Assembly (NCBI GenBank): GCA_021802685.1
Contig: JAJZRM010000151.1
Coordinates: 1-7,059, forward strand
Origin: Deltaproteobacteria bacterium
GTDB lineage: Bacteria; Desulfobacterota; Deferrimicrobia; Deferrimicrobiales; Deferrimicrobiaceae
DNA: 7,059 nt
Direction of reading: 5' to 3'
Position numbers and translations under genes: made by a program. Positions 1-5,345 of the stretch are shown here, piece after piece. Position 1 is the first letter of the stretch. Each line of letters starts with the position of its first letter. Below the pieces are notes generated by a model that was not told the DNA's origin, ran no database searches, and saw only the letters and a list, made by a program, of their open reading frames with translations.

Positions 1-600
1 GCATCCACCTTCGGAAAGGTCCGGATGATGTTCCCGATGATCTCCGGCGTGGCGGAGCTGCACGAGGCGCTGGAACTGGTCGACGAGGTGCGGGGAGACC
101 TGAGGCGCAGGCGCGTTCCGTTCGACAAGGGGATGGCCATCGGAATCATGGTCGAGATCCCGTCCGCGGCGATCGTGGCGGACATGCTGGCGAAGGAGGT
201 TTCCTTCTTCAGCATCGGCACGAACGACCTCATCCAGTACGCCCTGGCGATCGACCGGGTGAACGAACACGTCTCCTATCTCTACGAACCGCTCCACCCG
301 GCGATCCTCCGGTTGATCCGCCGGATCGTCGAGGCCGGGCACGACGCGGGGATCCCCGTGTCCATGTGCGGCGAAATGGCGGGGGAGCCGCTCTACTCCT
401 ACGTGCTCCTCGGGATGGGGCTGGACGAGCTCAGCATGAACGCCACCGCGATCCCGAGGGTCAAGCGGATCCTGCGCAAGTCGGTCGCGTACGAGGCGAA
501 GGAGTTCGTCGGGGAGCTGCTCCTGCACGCGACGGCGGGGGAGATCGGGCGGATCCTTCGGAAGAAGATGGAAGATCTGTTCCCGGCGGAACGTTTTTAA
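1..600 (+). CDS. ptsI: Phosphoenolpyruvate-protein phosphotransferase (PTS enzyme I), 3' part
   Basis: This is the C-terminal 199 residues of a gene whose start lies left of the window; frame 1 is open from base 1 to TAA at 598-600. Enzyme I takes phosphate from phosphoenolpyruvate onto a histidine in its N-terminal domain (not in view) and passes it to HPr, in the cytoplasm. What is visible is the PEP-binding TIM-barrel domain: GKVRMMFPMIS near the left edge, the metal/PEP-binding segment MVEIPSAA, SIGTNDLIQYALAIDR at about residues 71-86, and SMCGEMAG holding the catalytic Cys123 (codon 367-369; Cys502 in the E. coli enzyme). The ending, with a conserved LSMN segment and a helical tail, has normal family length. 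PEP synthase and pyruvate phosphate dikinase share the fold, but the CGEMAG and GTNDLIQYALA wording is that of enzyme I. The PtsP variant, with an added N-terminal GAF domain, cannot be excluded because the front is missing. Confidence 0.95.
   Translation, partial: ASTFGKVRMMFPMISGVAELHEALELVDEVRGDLRRRRVPFDKGMAIGIMVEIPSAAIVADMLAKEVSFFSIGTNDLIQYALAIDRVNEHVSYLYEPLHPAILRLIRRIVEAGHDAGIPVSMCGEMAGEPLYSYVLLGMGLDELSMNATAIPRVKRILRKSVAYEAKEFVGELLLHATAGEIGRILRKKMEDLFPAERF
578..598 (+). terminator. Possible intrinsic terminator inside the ptsI 3' end
   Basis: GTTCC (579-583) and GGAAC (588-592) form a perfect 5-bp stem around a CGGC loop. A T-G wobble can extend it at 578/593, and TTTTT follows at 594-598. 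The hairpin lies in the last seven ptsI codons and the T-tract runs into the TAA stop. This is the normal layout of a short Rho-independent terminator, but the stem is brief for such GC-rich DNA and may be only partly effective. It would separate ptsI transcription from metK. Confidence 0.45.
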
Positions 601-608
601 CATATAAT
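580..608 (+). promoter_or_regulatory. Candidate sigma-70 promoter for metK-ahcY
   Basis: A perfect -10 hexamer TATAAT is at 603-608. A weak -35 match TTCCCG (3 of 6) lies at 580-585, giving a 17-base spacer. Transcription would start near 614-616, about 40 bases before the metK start codon. The -35 overlaps the hairpin of the proposed ptsI terminator. An exact TATAAT is notable in such GC-rich sequence, but the poor -35 leaves the call moderate. No SAM riboswitch can fit in the 54-base gap. Confidence 0.5.
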
Positions 609-634
609 CCCTGATATTTTTTCCAACCCATCCA

Positions 635-648
635 AGGACAGGAGTCCT
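635..648 (+). promoter_or_regulatory. metK ribosome binding site in a hairpin loop
   Basis: The Shine-Dalgarno AGGAG (640-644) lies 10 bases before the metK ATG at 655. It overlaps the AGGA loop (640-643) of a small hairpin whose 5-bp stem is AGGAC (635-639) with GTCCT (644-648). The ribosome binding site would therefore be presented mostly single-stranded in the loop. The stem is short and may not be stable; the Shine-Dalgarno itself supports the 655 start. Confidence 0.5.
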
Positions 649-654
649 GACCGC

Positions 655-1818
655 ATGAGCGAGTTCCTCTTCACTTCCGAATCGGTGACCGGCGGGCACC
701 CCGACAAGGTGGCGGACCAGATCTCCGACGCGGTGCTCGACGAGATCATAAAGCAGGACCCGCGCGGGCGGGTGGCGTGCGAGACGATGGTGTCCACCGG
801 GCTGGTGGTGGTGTCCGGCGAGATCACCACGAAGGCGGTCATCGACTTCCCCGACGTGGTCCGGAGGACGGTGAGCGAAATCGGGTATACCGGCGACGCG
901 AAGGGGTTCGACGCCCACAACTGCGCGGTGGTCACGGCGATCGACCGGCAGTCCGTGGACATCGCCCAGGGCGTCGACCGCGGGGCCGAGGACAAACAGG
1001 GGGCGGGCGACCAGGGGATGATGTTCGGCTTCGCCTGCGACGACACGAAGGAGCTGATGCCGATGCCGATCTCCTTCGCCCACAAGATCTGCGCCCGCCT
1101 GACGGAGGCCCGGGAGAAGAAGGTGCTTTCCTGGCTTCGCCCCGACGGGAAGAGCCAGGTGACGGTCCGTTACGAAGGCGGCGTTCCCCGCGAGGTCACG
1201 ACGGTCGTCTGCTCCACCCAGCACTCCGAGGACGTGGGACGGAAGGCCCTCACGGAGGGCGTGATCGAGGAGGTCGTCCGGAAGGCCGTCCCGAAGGAAT
1301 GGATGTCGAAGAAGGTCAAGTTCTACATCAACCCGACCGGCCGGTTCGTCGTCGGCGGCCCCCACGGGGACACGGGCCTCACGGGACGCAAGATCATCGT
1401 GGACACCTACGGCGGGTTCAGCCGTCACGGCGGCGGGGCGTTCTCCGGAAAGGACCCGTCCAAGGTGGACCGCAGCGCCGCCTACATGGCCCGGTACGTG
1501 GCGAAGAACGTCGTCGCCGCGGGGCTCGCGCGGAAGTGCGAGCTCCAGCTCGCCTACGCCATCGGAGTGGCCGAGCCGGTGTCGATCATGGTGGAGACCT
1601 TCGGCACCGCGACCGTCCCCGAGGAGAGGATCCGCCGCGCCGTGCTCGACACCTTCGACATGCGGCCCGCGCGGATCATCCGGGAGCTGAACCTCCTGCG
1701 CCCGATCTACCGGAAGACGGCGGCCCTGGGGCACTTCGGCCGCGAGGTGCCGGAATTCACCTGGGAAAGGACCGACAAGGCACGGGCGCTGCGCAAGGCG
1801 GCGGGCCACGGCGCCTGA
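655..1818 (+). CDS. metK: S-adenosylmethionine synthetase (methionine adenosyltransferase)
   Basis: The 387-residue cytoplasmic enzyme makes S-adenosylmethionine from ATP and methionine, releasing phosphate and diphosphate. All three repeats of the family are present and the length is normal (E. coli about 384). Visible landmarks: SESV with metal/ATP-site Glu9; GHPDK at 14-18 with His15 and Asp17; ACET with Glu43 (potassium site); GEITT with Glu56 (methionine site); GAGDQG at 116-121; LRPDGKSQV with Asp164 and Lys166; GLTGRKIIVDTYGG with Arg245 and Lys246; and GGGAFSGKDPSKVDRS at 259-274 with Lys266 and Lys270. Odd points are Gly13 where the family nearly always has Glu before GHPDK, and RQSVDI where KQSPDI is usual. 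The ATG at 655 fits the AGGAG upstream and the family N-terminus. It is probably co-transcribed with ahcY 16 bases downstream, which removes the by-product of SAM use. The C-terminus (PEFTWERTDK) resembles Geobacter-type proteins. Confidence 0.97.
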   Translation: MSEFLFTSESVTGGHPDKVADQISDAVLDEIIKQDPRGRVACETMVSTGLVVVSGEITTKAVIDFPDVVRRTVSEIGYTGDAKGFDAHNCAVVTAIDRQSVDIAQGVDRGAEDKQGAGDQGMMFGFACDDTKELMPMPISFAHKICARLTEAREKKVLSWLRPDGKSQVTVRYEGGVPREVTTVVCSTQHSEDVGRKALTEGVIEEVVRKAVPKEWMSKKVKFYINPTGRFVVGGPHGDTGLTGRKIIVDTYGGFSRHGGGAFSGKDPSKVDRSAAYMARYVAKNVVAAGLARKCELQLAYAIGVAEPVSIMVETFGTATVPEERIRRAVLDTFDMRPARIIRELNLLRPIYRKTAALGHFGREVPEFTWERTDKARALRKAAGHGA

Positions 1819-1834
1819 CGGAAGGGACCATCCG

Positions 1835-3103
1835 ATGAAGCAGGGCAAAGGGTACGACGTCAAGGACGTCCGGCTCGCCGCCGCGGGGAAAAACCGCGTC
1901 GAGTGGGCCAAGAAGGACATGCCGGTGCTCCGCTCCATCGGCGCCCGGTTCGCGAAGGAGAAGCCCCTGAAAGGGGTGCGCATCGCCGCCTGCCTTCACG
2001 TGACCACCGAGACCGCCGCGTTGATGCAGGTGCTCGCGGCGGGAGGGGCGAAGGTCTCCCTGTGCGCGTCGAACCCCCTTTCCACGCAGGACGAGGCGGC
2101 CGCCTCCCTCGTGAGGAACGACGGGATCGAGGTGTACGCCATCAAGGGGGAAGACCGGAAGACGTACTACCGGCACATCCTCGCGGCTCTCTCGGTGGGT
2201 CCGAACGTGACGATGGACGACGGGGCGGACCTCGTCTCCGTGGTCCACACGGAGAAGCAAGGATACCTTCCGGCCATTGTCGGCGGAACGGAGGAAACGA
2301 CCACCGGGGTCATCCGGCTGGCCGCCATGGGCGAGAAGGGAGTGCTGCGGTACCCCATCATCGCCGTGAACGAGGCGAAGACCAAGCATTTCTTCGACAA
2401 CCGGTACGGGACGGGGCAGTCGACGATCGACGGCATCCTCCGGTCGACGAACCGGCTGCTGGCGGGAAGCTGCTTCGTGGTGGCCGGATACGGCTGGTGC
2501 GGCCGCGGGCTGTCGATGCGGGCCCGCGGGATGGGGGCGCGCGTGATCGTCACCGAGGTCGATCCGCTCCCGGCCCTCGAGGCGGTGATGGACGGCTTCG
2601 AGGTGGCGTCCATGGCCGAGGCGGCGAGGATCGGGGACATCTTCTGCACCGTCACCGGCAACCTCCACGTGCTGCGCCGGGAGCATTTCGCGCGGATGAA
2701 GGACGGCGCCATCGTGTGCAACTCGGGGCACTTCAACGTGGAGATCGACATCCCGGCCCTGGCGAAGATGGCGAAGTCGGTGCGGACCGTGCGGCCCTTC
2801 GTGCAGGAGTACATGCTCCGGGACGGCCGGGCGATCCACGTGCTGGGAGAGGGGCGGCTCATCAACCTGGCGGCCGCCGAGGGGCACCCCGCGAACGTGA
2901 TGGACATGAGTTTCGCCAACCAGGCGCTGTCGGTGGAGTTCATGCTCGGCAACCACGGGGGGCTCTCGAACACCGTGCATGTCGTTCCGGAGCCGATCGA
3001 CCGGGAAATCGCCCGGCTGAAATTGCGGGCCGCGGGGGTCCGGATCGACCGGTTGACCGGAGAGCAGCGCAAGTACCTCTCCTCCTGGGAGATGGGTACC
3101 TGA
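1835..3103 (+). CDS. ahcY: Adenosylhomocysteinase (S-adenosylhomocysteine hydrolase), short form
   Basis: The 422-residue NAD-dependent enzyme reversibly splits S-adenosylhomocysteine into adenosine and homocysteine, relieving product inhibition of methyltransferases. Substrate-site residues aligning with the human enzyme are His55, Thr57 and Glu59 (LHVTTET), Asp129 (DDGADL), Glu154 (GGTEETTTG), Lys184, Asp188 and Asn189 (TKHFFDNRYG), His299 (NSGHFNVEID) and His351 (GHPANVM). The Rossmann NAD site is VVAGYGWCGRG at about 215-225, with Glu241 after the second strand. It is the short form: it lacks the roughly 40-residue insertion of many bacterial enzymes and ends LTGEQRKYLSSWEMGT rather than with the Lys/Tyr tail (DKYRY type) that reaches the partner subunit's NAD. 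YGTGQS replaces the YGCRES of animal enzymes. This form is shared with archaea and Thermotoga, where some members hydrolyse S-inosylhomocysteine; the metK neighbour and retained Glu59 favour the adenosyl substrate. The start has a purine-rich Shine-Dalgarno, GGAAGGGA, at 1820-1827. Confidence 0.95.
   Translation: MKQGKGYDVKDVRLAAAGKNRVEWAKKDMPVLRSIGARFAKEKPLKGVRIAACLHVTTETAALMQVLAAGGAKVSLCASNPLSTQDEAAASLVRNDGIEVYAIKGEDRKTYYRHILAALSVGPNVTMDDGADLVSVVHTEKQGYLPAIVGGTEETTTGVIRLAAMGEKGVLRYPIIAVNEAKTKHFFDNRYGTGQSTIDGILRSTNRLLAGSCFVVAGYGWCGRGLSMRARGMGARVIVTEVDPLPALEAVMDGFEVASMAEAARIGDIFCTVTGNLHVLRREHFARMKDGAIVCNSGHFNVEIDIPALAKMAKSVRTVRPFVQEYMLRDGRAIHVLGEGRLINLAAAEGHPANVMDMSFANQALSVEFMLGNHGGLSNTVHVVPEPIDREIARLKLRAAGVRIDRLTGEQRKYLSSWEMGT
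3073..3099. other. Stem-loop at the end of ahcY, next to the convergent stop codons
   Basis: GTACCTCTCC (3073-3082) pairs with GGAGA (3088-3092) and GGTAC (3095-3099). This gives a 10-bp stem with a 5-base loop (3083-3087) and one 2-base bulge (TG, 3093-3094). It lies just inside the ahcY 3' end and just past the lptG stop codon on the other strand. No T-tract follows on either strand, so it is not a standard intrinsic terminator. It could protect mRNA 3' ends or pause convergent polymerases. It also encodes the conserved YLSSWEMGT ending, so coincidence is possible. Confidence 0.4.
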
Positions 3104-4180
3104 TCAGCGCCCCACGCCGCGGAACAGCGCCGCTCCCGCTCCGACGAAGAGCGCGCCGGGCAGCCACGCGGCCAGCAAGGGGGGGAAAATCCCCTTCTTC
3201 CCGAGGGAAAGGGACGCCGACAGGACGACCCAGCAGGCGAACCCCACCAGGAGCCCGAGCCCGATGCTGCGCCACAATCCCCCCGCCCGAGGCCCGCGCA
3301 GGGCGAACGGGATCGCGAGCATCGCGATGAGGACGTTCAGGAGGGGATAGGCGATCTTGGCCTCGAGGTCCGTTTCGTGCCGCCGGGCCTCGTACCCTTT
3401 CCGCCGGAGTTCCTCGACGTATCCCGACAGTTGCGAATAGGTCATCTCCTCGGGCGGGGTTTCCCCGTCCAGGAAGCCGGCGATCGTTTCCGGGAACCGG
3501 TAGGTCCGGGTTTCGAACGGCGCCGTCGACGGCGGGTCCGTAAGGATCCGCTCCTCCCCCCGGTGGAGTTCCCAGGACCCGTCGGGCCGGATGCCGGCCC
3601 TCCGCGCCTCGATCCGCCGGACCGGCCGGAACTCCGGGTCGAGCTCGAAATACATGAACCCCTGCAGGGACCGTGACTCCGCGTCCACGAGGCCGGCCGA
3701 CAGGATACCCCCTTCCCCGCGCATCCAGTACCGCTTCCCCGAGAACTGCGCCGCCACGGACCCGGGGCGCATCCGGAGCCGCTTGATCTCGCGGGAGTAG
3801 CGGTTGACGGCGGGGACCAGCATCTCCGAGCAGAGGAGGGACAGGACCGATACGAGGGCGCACCCGGCCAGGACCGGTCTGCACACGCGCGCAAGGCTCA
3901 CGCCGCCGGAGAACATGGCGGTCAATTCGTTGCCCCGCATGCGCAGCGAGATGACGACGAGGACCGCCAGCATCGTTCCCACGGGAGAAATCATCACGAA
4001 CACCTTCGGCACGATGGAGAGGTAGTACCACCCGATCTCGGGCAGGCTCGCGTCATGCCGCAGCATCTTCTCGACGTTGTCGACGAAGTCGATCAGCAGG
4101 AACAGGACCATGAATCCGAGGATGCAGGCGGCGGCGGCCCGCAGGAACTCCCGGAGCATGTAACGGGACAGGACGTTCAC
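3104..4180 (-). CDS. lptG: Lipopolysaccharide export permease LptG (YjgP/YjgQ family)
   Basis: This inner-membrane permease pairs with LptF and the ATPase LptB to extract lipopolysaccharide from the inner membrane and feed the periplasmic Lpt bridge. From the GTG start at 4180 it has 358 residues. It has the family layout of three N-terminal membrane helices (about 12-31, 58-79, 100-119), a periplasmic beta-jellyroll domain (about 120-270), and three C-terminal helices (about 275-294, 305-324, 334-353). SLRMRGNELTAM at 78-89 is the LptB coupling segment, with Glu85 at the conserved position. I chose GTG 4180 because it overlaps the lptF TGA as GTGA, the usual coupling arrangement, and gives a normal N-terminus (VNVLSRYMLREFL). 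The ATG at 4240 would add 20 Pro/Gly-rich residues and overlap lptF by 64 bases. As second gene after lptF it is assigned LptG; the paralogues are similar enough that the F/G labels rest partly on order. lptB is not in the window. Confidence 0.88.
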   Translation of the reverse strand: MNVLSRYMLREFLRAAAACILGFMVLFLLIDFVDNVEKMLRHDASLPEIGWYYLSIVPKVFVMISPVGTMLAVLVVISLRMRGNELTAMFSGGVSLARVCRPVLAGCALVSVLSLLCSEMLVPAVNRYSREIKRLRMRPGSVAAQFSGKRYWMRGEGGILSAGLVDAESRSLQGFMYFELDPEFRPVRRIEARRAGIRPDGSWELHRGEERILTDPPSTAPFETRTYRFPETIAGFLDGETPPEEMTYSQLSGYVEELRRKGYEARRHETDLEAKIAYPLLNVLIAMLAIPFALRGPRAGGLWRSIGLGLLVGFACWVVLSASLSLGKKGIFPPLLAAWLPGALFVGAGAALFRGVGR

Positions 4181-5307
4181 TTTCCCGCCAGCGCCCGCAA
4201 CCGGTCCGGGAGAAGGTTGAGGCGATGCTCGGACCGCCATAAGATCCAGGCGGAAAGGGAGATTCCGAGGAGGTTCGGCGCCCAGAGGACCGCGACCATG
4301 GCCCGCGGGTATCGTTCCTCCAGCGCCCCCGCGGCAGCGATGAACAGGTAATAGAGGATGACGAGGGCGATCGTGACCCCGAAGGCGGACGACTTCCCCC
4401 GCGCCCGCTGGGTCAGGCCGATGGGGATCGCGAGGAGACCGAAGGAGAGGCAGGAAAAGGCCAGCGAGAGCCGCCGGTGAAAATGGTACCGGTACTTCGC
4501 CGAGGGGCCGGCGCCCCCCGTCCGGTCGATCGTTTCGGACAGCTGGGGGAGGGTCATTCCCTGCGGATCATCCCCGCCGGAGACGGCGGAGACCTCCAGG
4601 GGAACCCGGAACTCCATCCGGCCGAAAGTCGCCATCCGGTACAGCCGTTTCCCGGGCTGGTCGCCGTGGATGGTCCCGTCGTCCAGGTCGAGCACCACGG
4701 CACCCTCGTTCCCCGCCGGGGAGAAGCGGCCCTCCCGCGCGAACACGAGGAGCGGTTCCTCGCCGGGCGCCCGGAACGACAGGAAGACGCCGCCCAGCCG
4801 CCGGCCGTCGGAGGAGACGCGGTCCGGGTAGACCACCACGTCCGGCGCGATTTCCCGGAACACGTGCTCCGACGCGCCGGCCCCCGCGCGTTCGGAGAGG
4901 ATGCGGGCGAGGACGCGTTTCGTTTCCAGTTGTCCCCACGGGACGCCTTTCCAGGCGACGAGCATCGACGCGGAGAAGACGACGCCGCAGGCGAGAAGGA
5001 CGGGGACGGCGATCCCTCGCATCCCGACGCCCGCCCCGGCCAGAGCGGTGGATTCGGAGTCCGAGGAGAGGCGACCCAGGGCGAGCAGGACGGCGAGAAG
5101 CATGGAGGCGGGGAGAGTGATCTGGAAGAACGGCGGAAAAAGGGCGAGCAGGAGCCGGCCGACCAGGCGCGGGGGCACCCCGCGGGCGATCACCAGGTCC
5201 GCCAGGCGGGTGAAGCGGTGGAGCAGGACCACGAGGGTGAAACTCGCCAGGCCGACCAGGTACGGTCCCGTCATCTCCGCCAGGAGATATTTCCGCGCCG
5301 TTTTCAT
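4177..5307 (-). CDS. lptF: Lipopolysaccharide export permease LptF (YjgP/YjgQ family)
   Basis: The 376-residue inner-membrane protein is the partner of LptG in the LptB2FG transporter. Predicted helices fall at about 13-31, 50-79, 98-119, 280-299, 309-328 and 336-357, with a hydrophilic periplasmic beta-jellyroll domain of about 160 residues between the third and fourth, matching family topology. GRLSSDSESTALAGAG at 78-93 is the conserved cytoplasmic coupling segment, with Glu85 at the position that contacts LptB in E. coli LptF. The HRRLSLAFSCLSFGLLAIPIG stretch entering helix 4 is typical. The ATG at 5307 gives the expected short N-terminus (MKTARKYLLAEM) before helix 1. No Shine-Dalgarno is visible before it, and the candidate promoter would put the mRNA start only about two bases upstream, so translation may be leaderless. 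It overlaps lptG by four bases, and its 5' end faces ribF across a 24-base gap. Confidence 0.9.
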   Translation of the reverse strand: MKTARKYLLAEMTGPYLVGLASFTLVVLLHRFTRLADLVIARGVPPRLVGRLLLALFPPFFQITLPASMLLAVLLALGRLSSDSESTALAGAGVGMRGIAVPVLLACGVVFSASMLVAWKGVPWGQLETKRVLARILSERAGAGASEHVFREIAPDVVVYPDRVSSDGRRLGGVFLSFRAPGEEPLLVFAREGRFSPAGNEGAVVLDLDDGTIHGDQPGKRLYRMATFGRMEFRVPLEVSAVSGGDDPQGMTLPQLSETIDRTGGAGPSAKYRYHFHRRLSLAFSCLSFGLLAIPIGLTQRARGKSSAFGVTIALVILYYLFIAAAGALEERYPRAMVAVLWAPNLLGISLSAWILWRSEHRLNLLPDRLRALAGK

Positions 5308-5345
5308 CGTGTAGTATCATACTTTATTACGATGAAATGTTTCGA
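5291..5345. promoter_or_regulatory. Candidate bidirectional promoter for lptF and ribF
   Basis: The palindrome AGTATCATACT (5313-5323) contains a -10-like TATCAT on the plus strand (5315-5320, 5 of 6) and TATGAT on the minus strand (5321-5316, 5 of 6). Weak -35 candidates with 18-base spacers are TTCCGC at 5291-5296 for ribF (3 of 6) and, on the minus strand, TCGAAA at 5345-5340 for lptF (4 of 6). Predicted mRNA starts are near 5327 for ribF and near 5309 for lptF, only about five and two bases before the ATG codons. Neither gene shows a Shine-Dalgarno. The region is AT-rich in a GC-rich setting, as expected for a promoter. Confidence 0.5.
5302..5337. repeat. Inverted repeat spanning both divergent start codons
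   Basis: TTTCATCGT (5302-5310) and ACGATGAAA (5329-5337) are exact 9-bp inverted copies separated by 18 bases. They contain the two divergent start codons, so both genes begin cgATGAAA. The AGTATCATACT palindrome lies between them, but its centre (5318) is 1.5 bases from that of the outer repeat (5319.5). The dyad could be an operator, a cruciform-prone site, or a by-product of both genes starting with the same codons. Confidence 0.55.

Noticed and set aside
601..654. SAM riboswitch before metK
   Set aside because: Only 54 bases lie between ptsI and metK, and most of these would be downstream of the proposed RNA start. No multi-helix junction or pseudoknot is visible.
1819..1834. SAH riboswitch before ahcY
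   Set aside because: The metK-ahcY gap is 16 bases, filled by a Shine-Dalgarno.
1757..2980. A 407-codon open frame antisense to ahcY
   Set aside because: Its product is a low-complexity His/Arg/Pro/Gly-rich string with no family features, and it lies opposite a clearly conserved gene. Long antisense frames are expected in GC-rich codon usage.
3177..3196. Hairpin AAGGGG/CCCCTT just downstream of ahcY as its terminator
   Set aside because: The pairing is real but no T-tract follows on either strand, and the bases encode the conserved-looking GKKGIFPP segment of LptG; a poly-G run next to a C run arises easily here.
1903..3330. A 475-codon open frame overlapping ahcY in another plus-strand frame
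   Set aside because: Its composition (Arg/Gly/Pro/His) is a frame-shifted reading of ahcY, and it runs into the antisense of lptG; no recognisable domain or ribosome binding site.
2940..4031. A 363-codon minus-strand frame overlapping lptG
   Set aside because: It is out of frame with lptG and Arg/Pro/Gly-rich, with no membrane helices or motifs.
4477..5331. Upstream extension of the ribF frame by 285 codons
   Set aside because: The extension is the antisense of lptF with shadow-type composition. RibF begins normally at 5332, with the expected distance to TIGNFDG.
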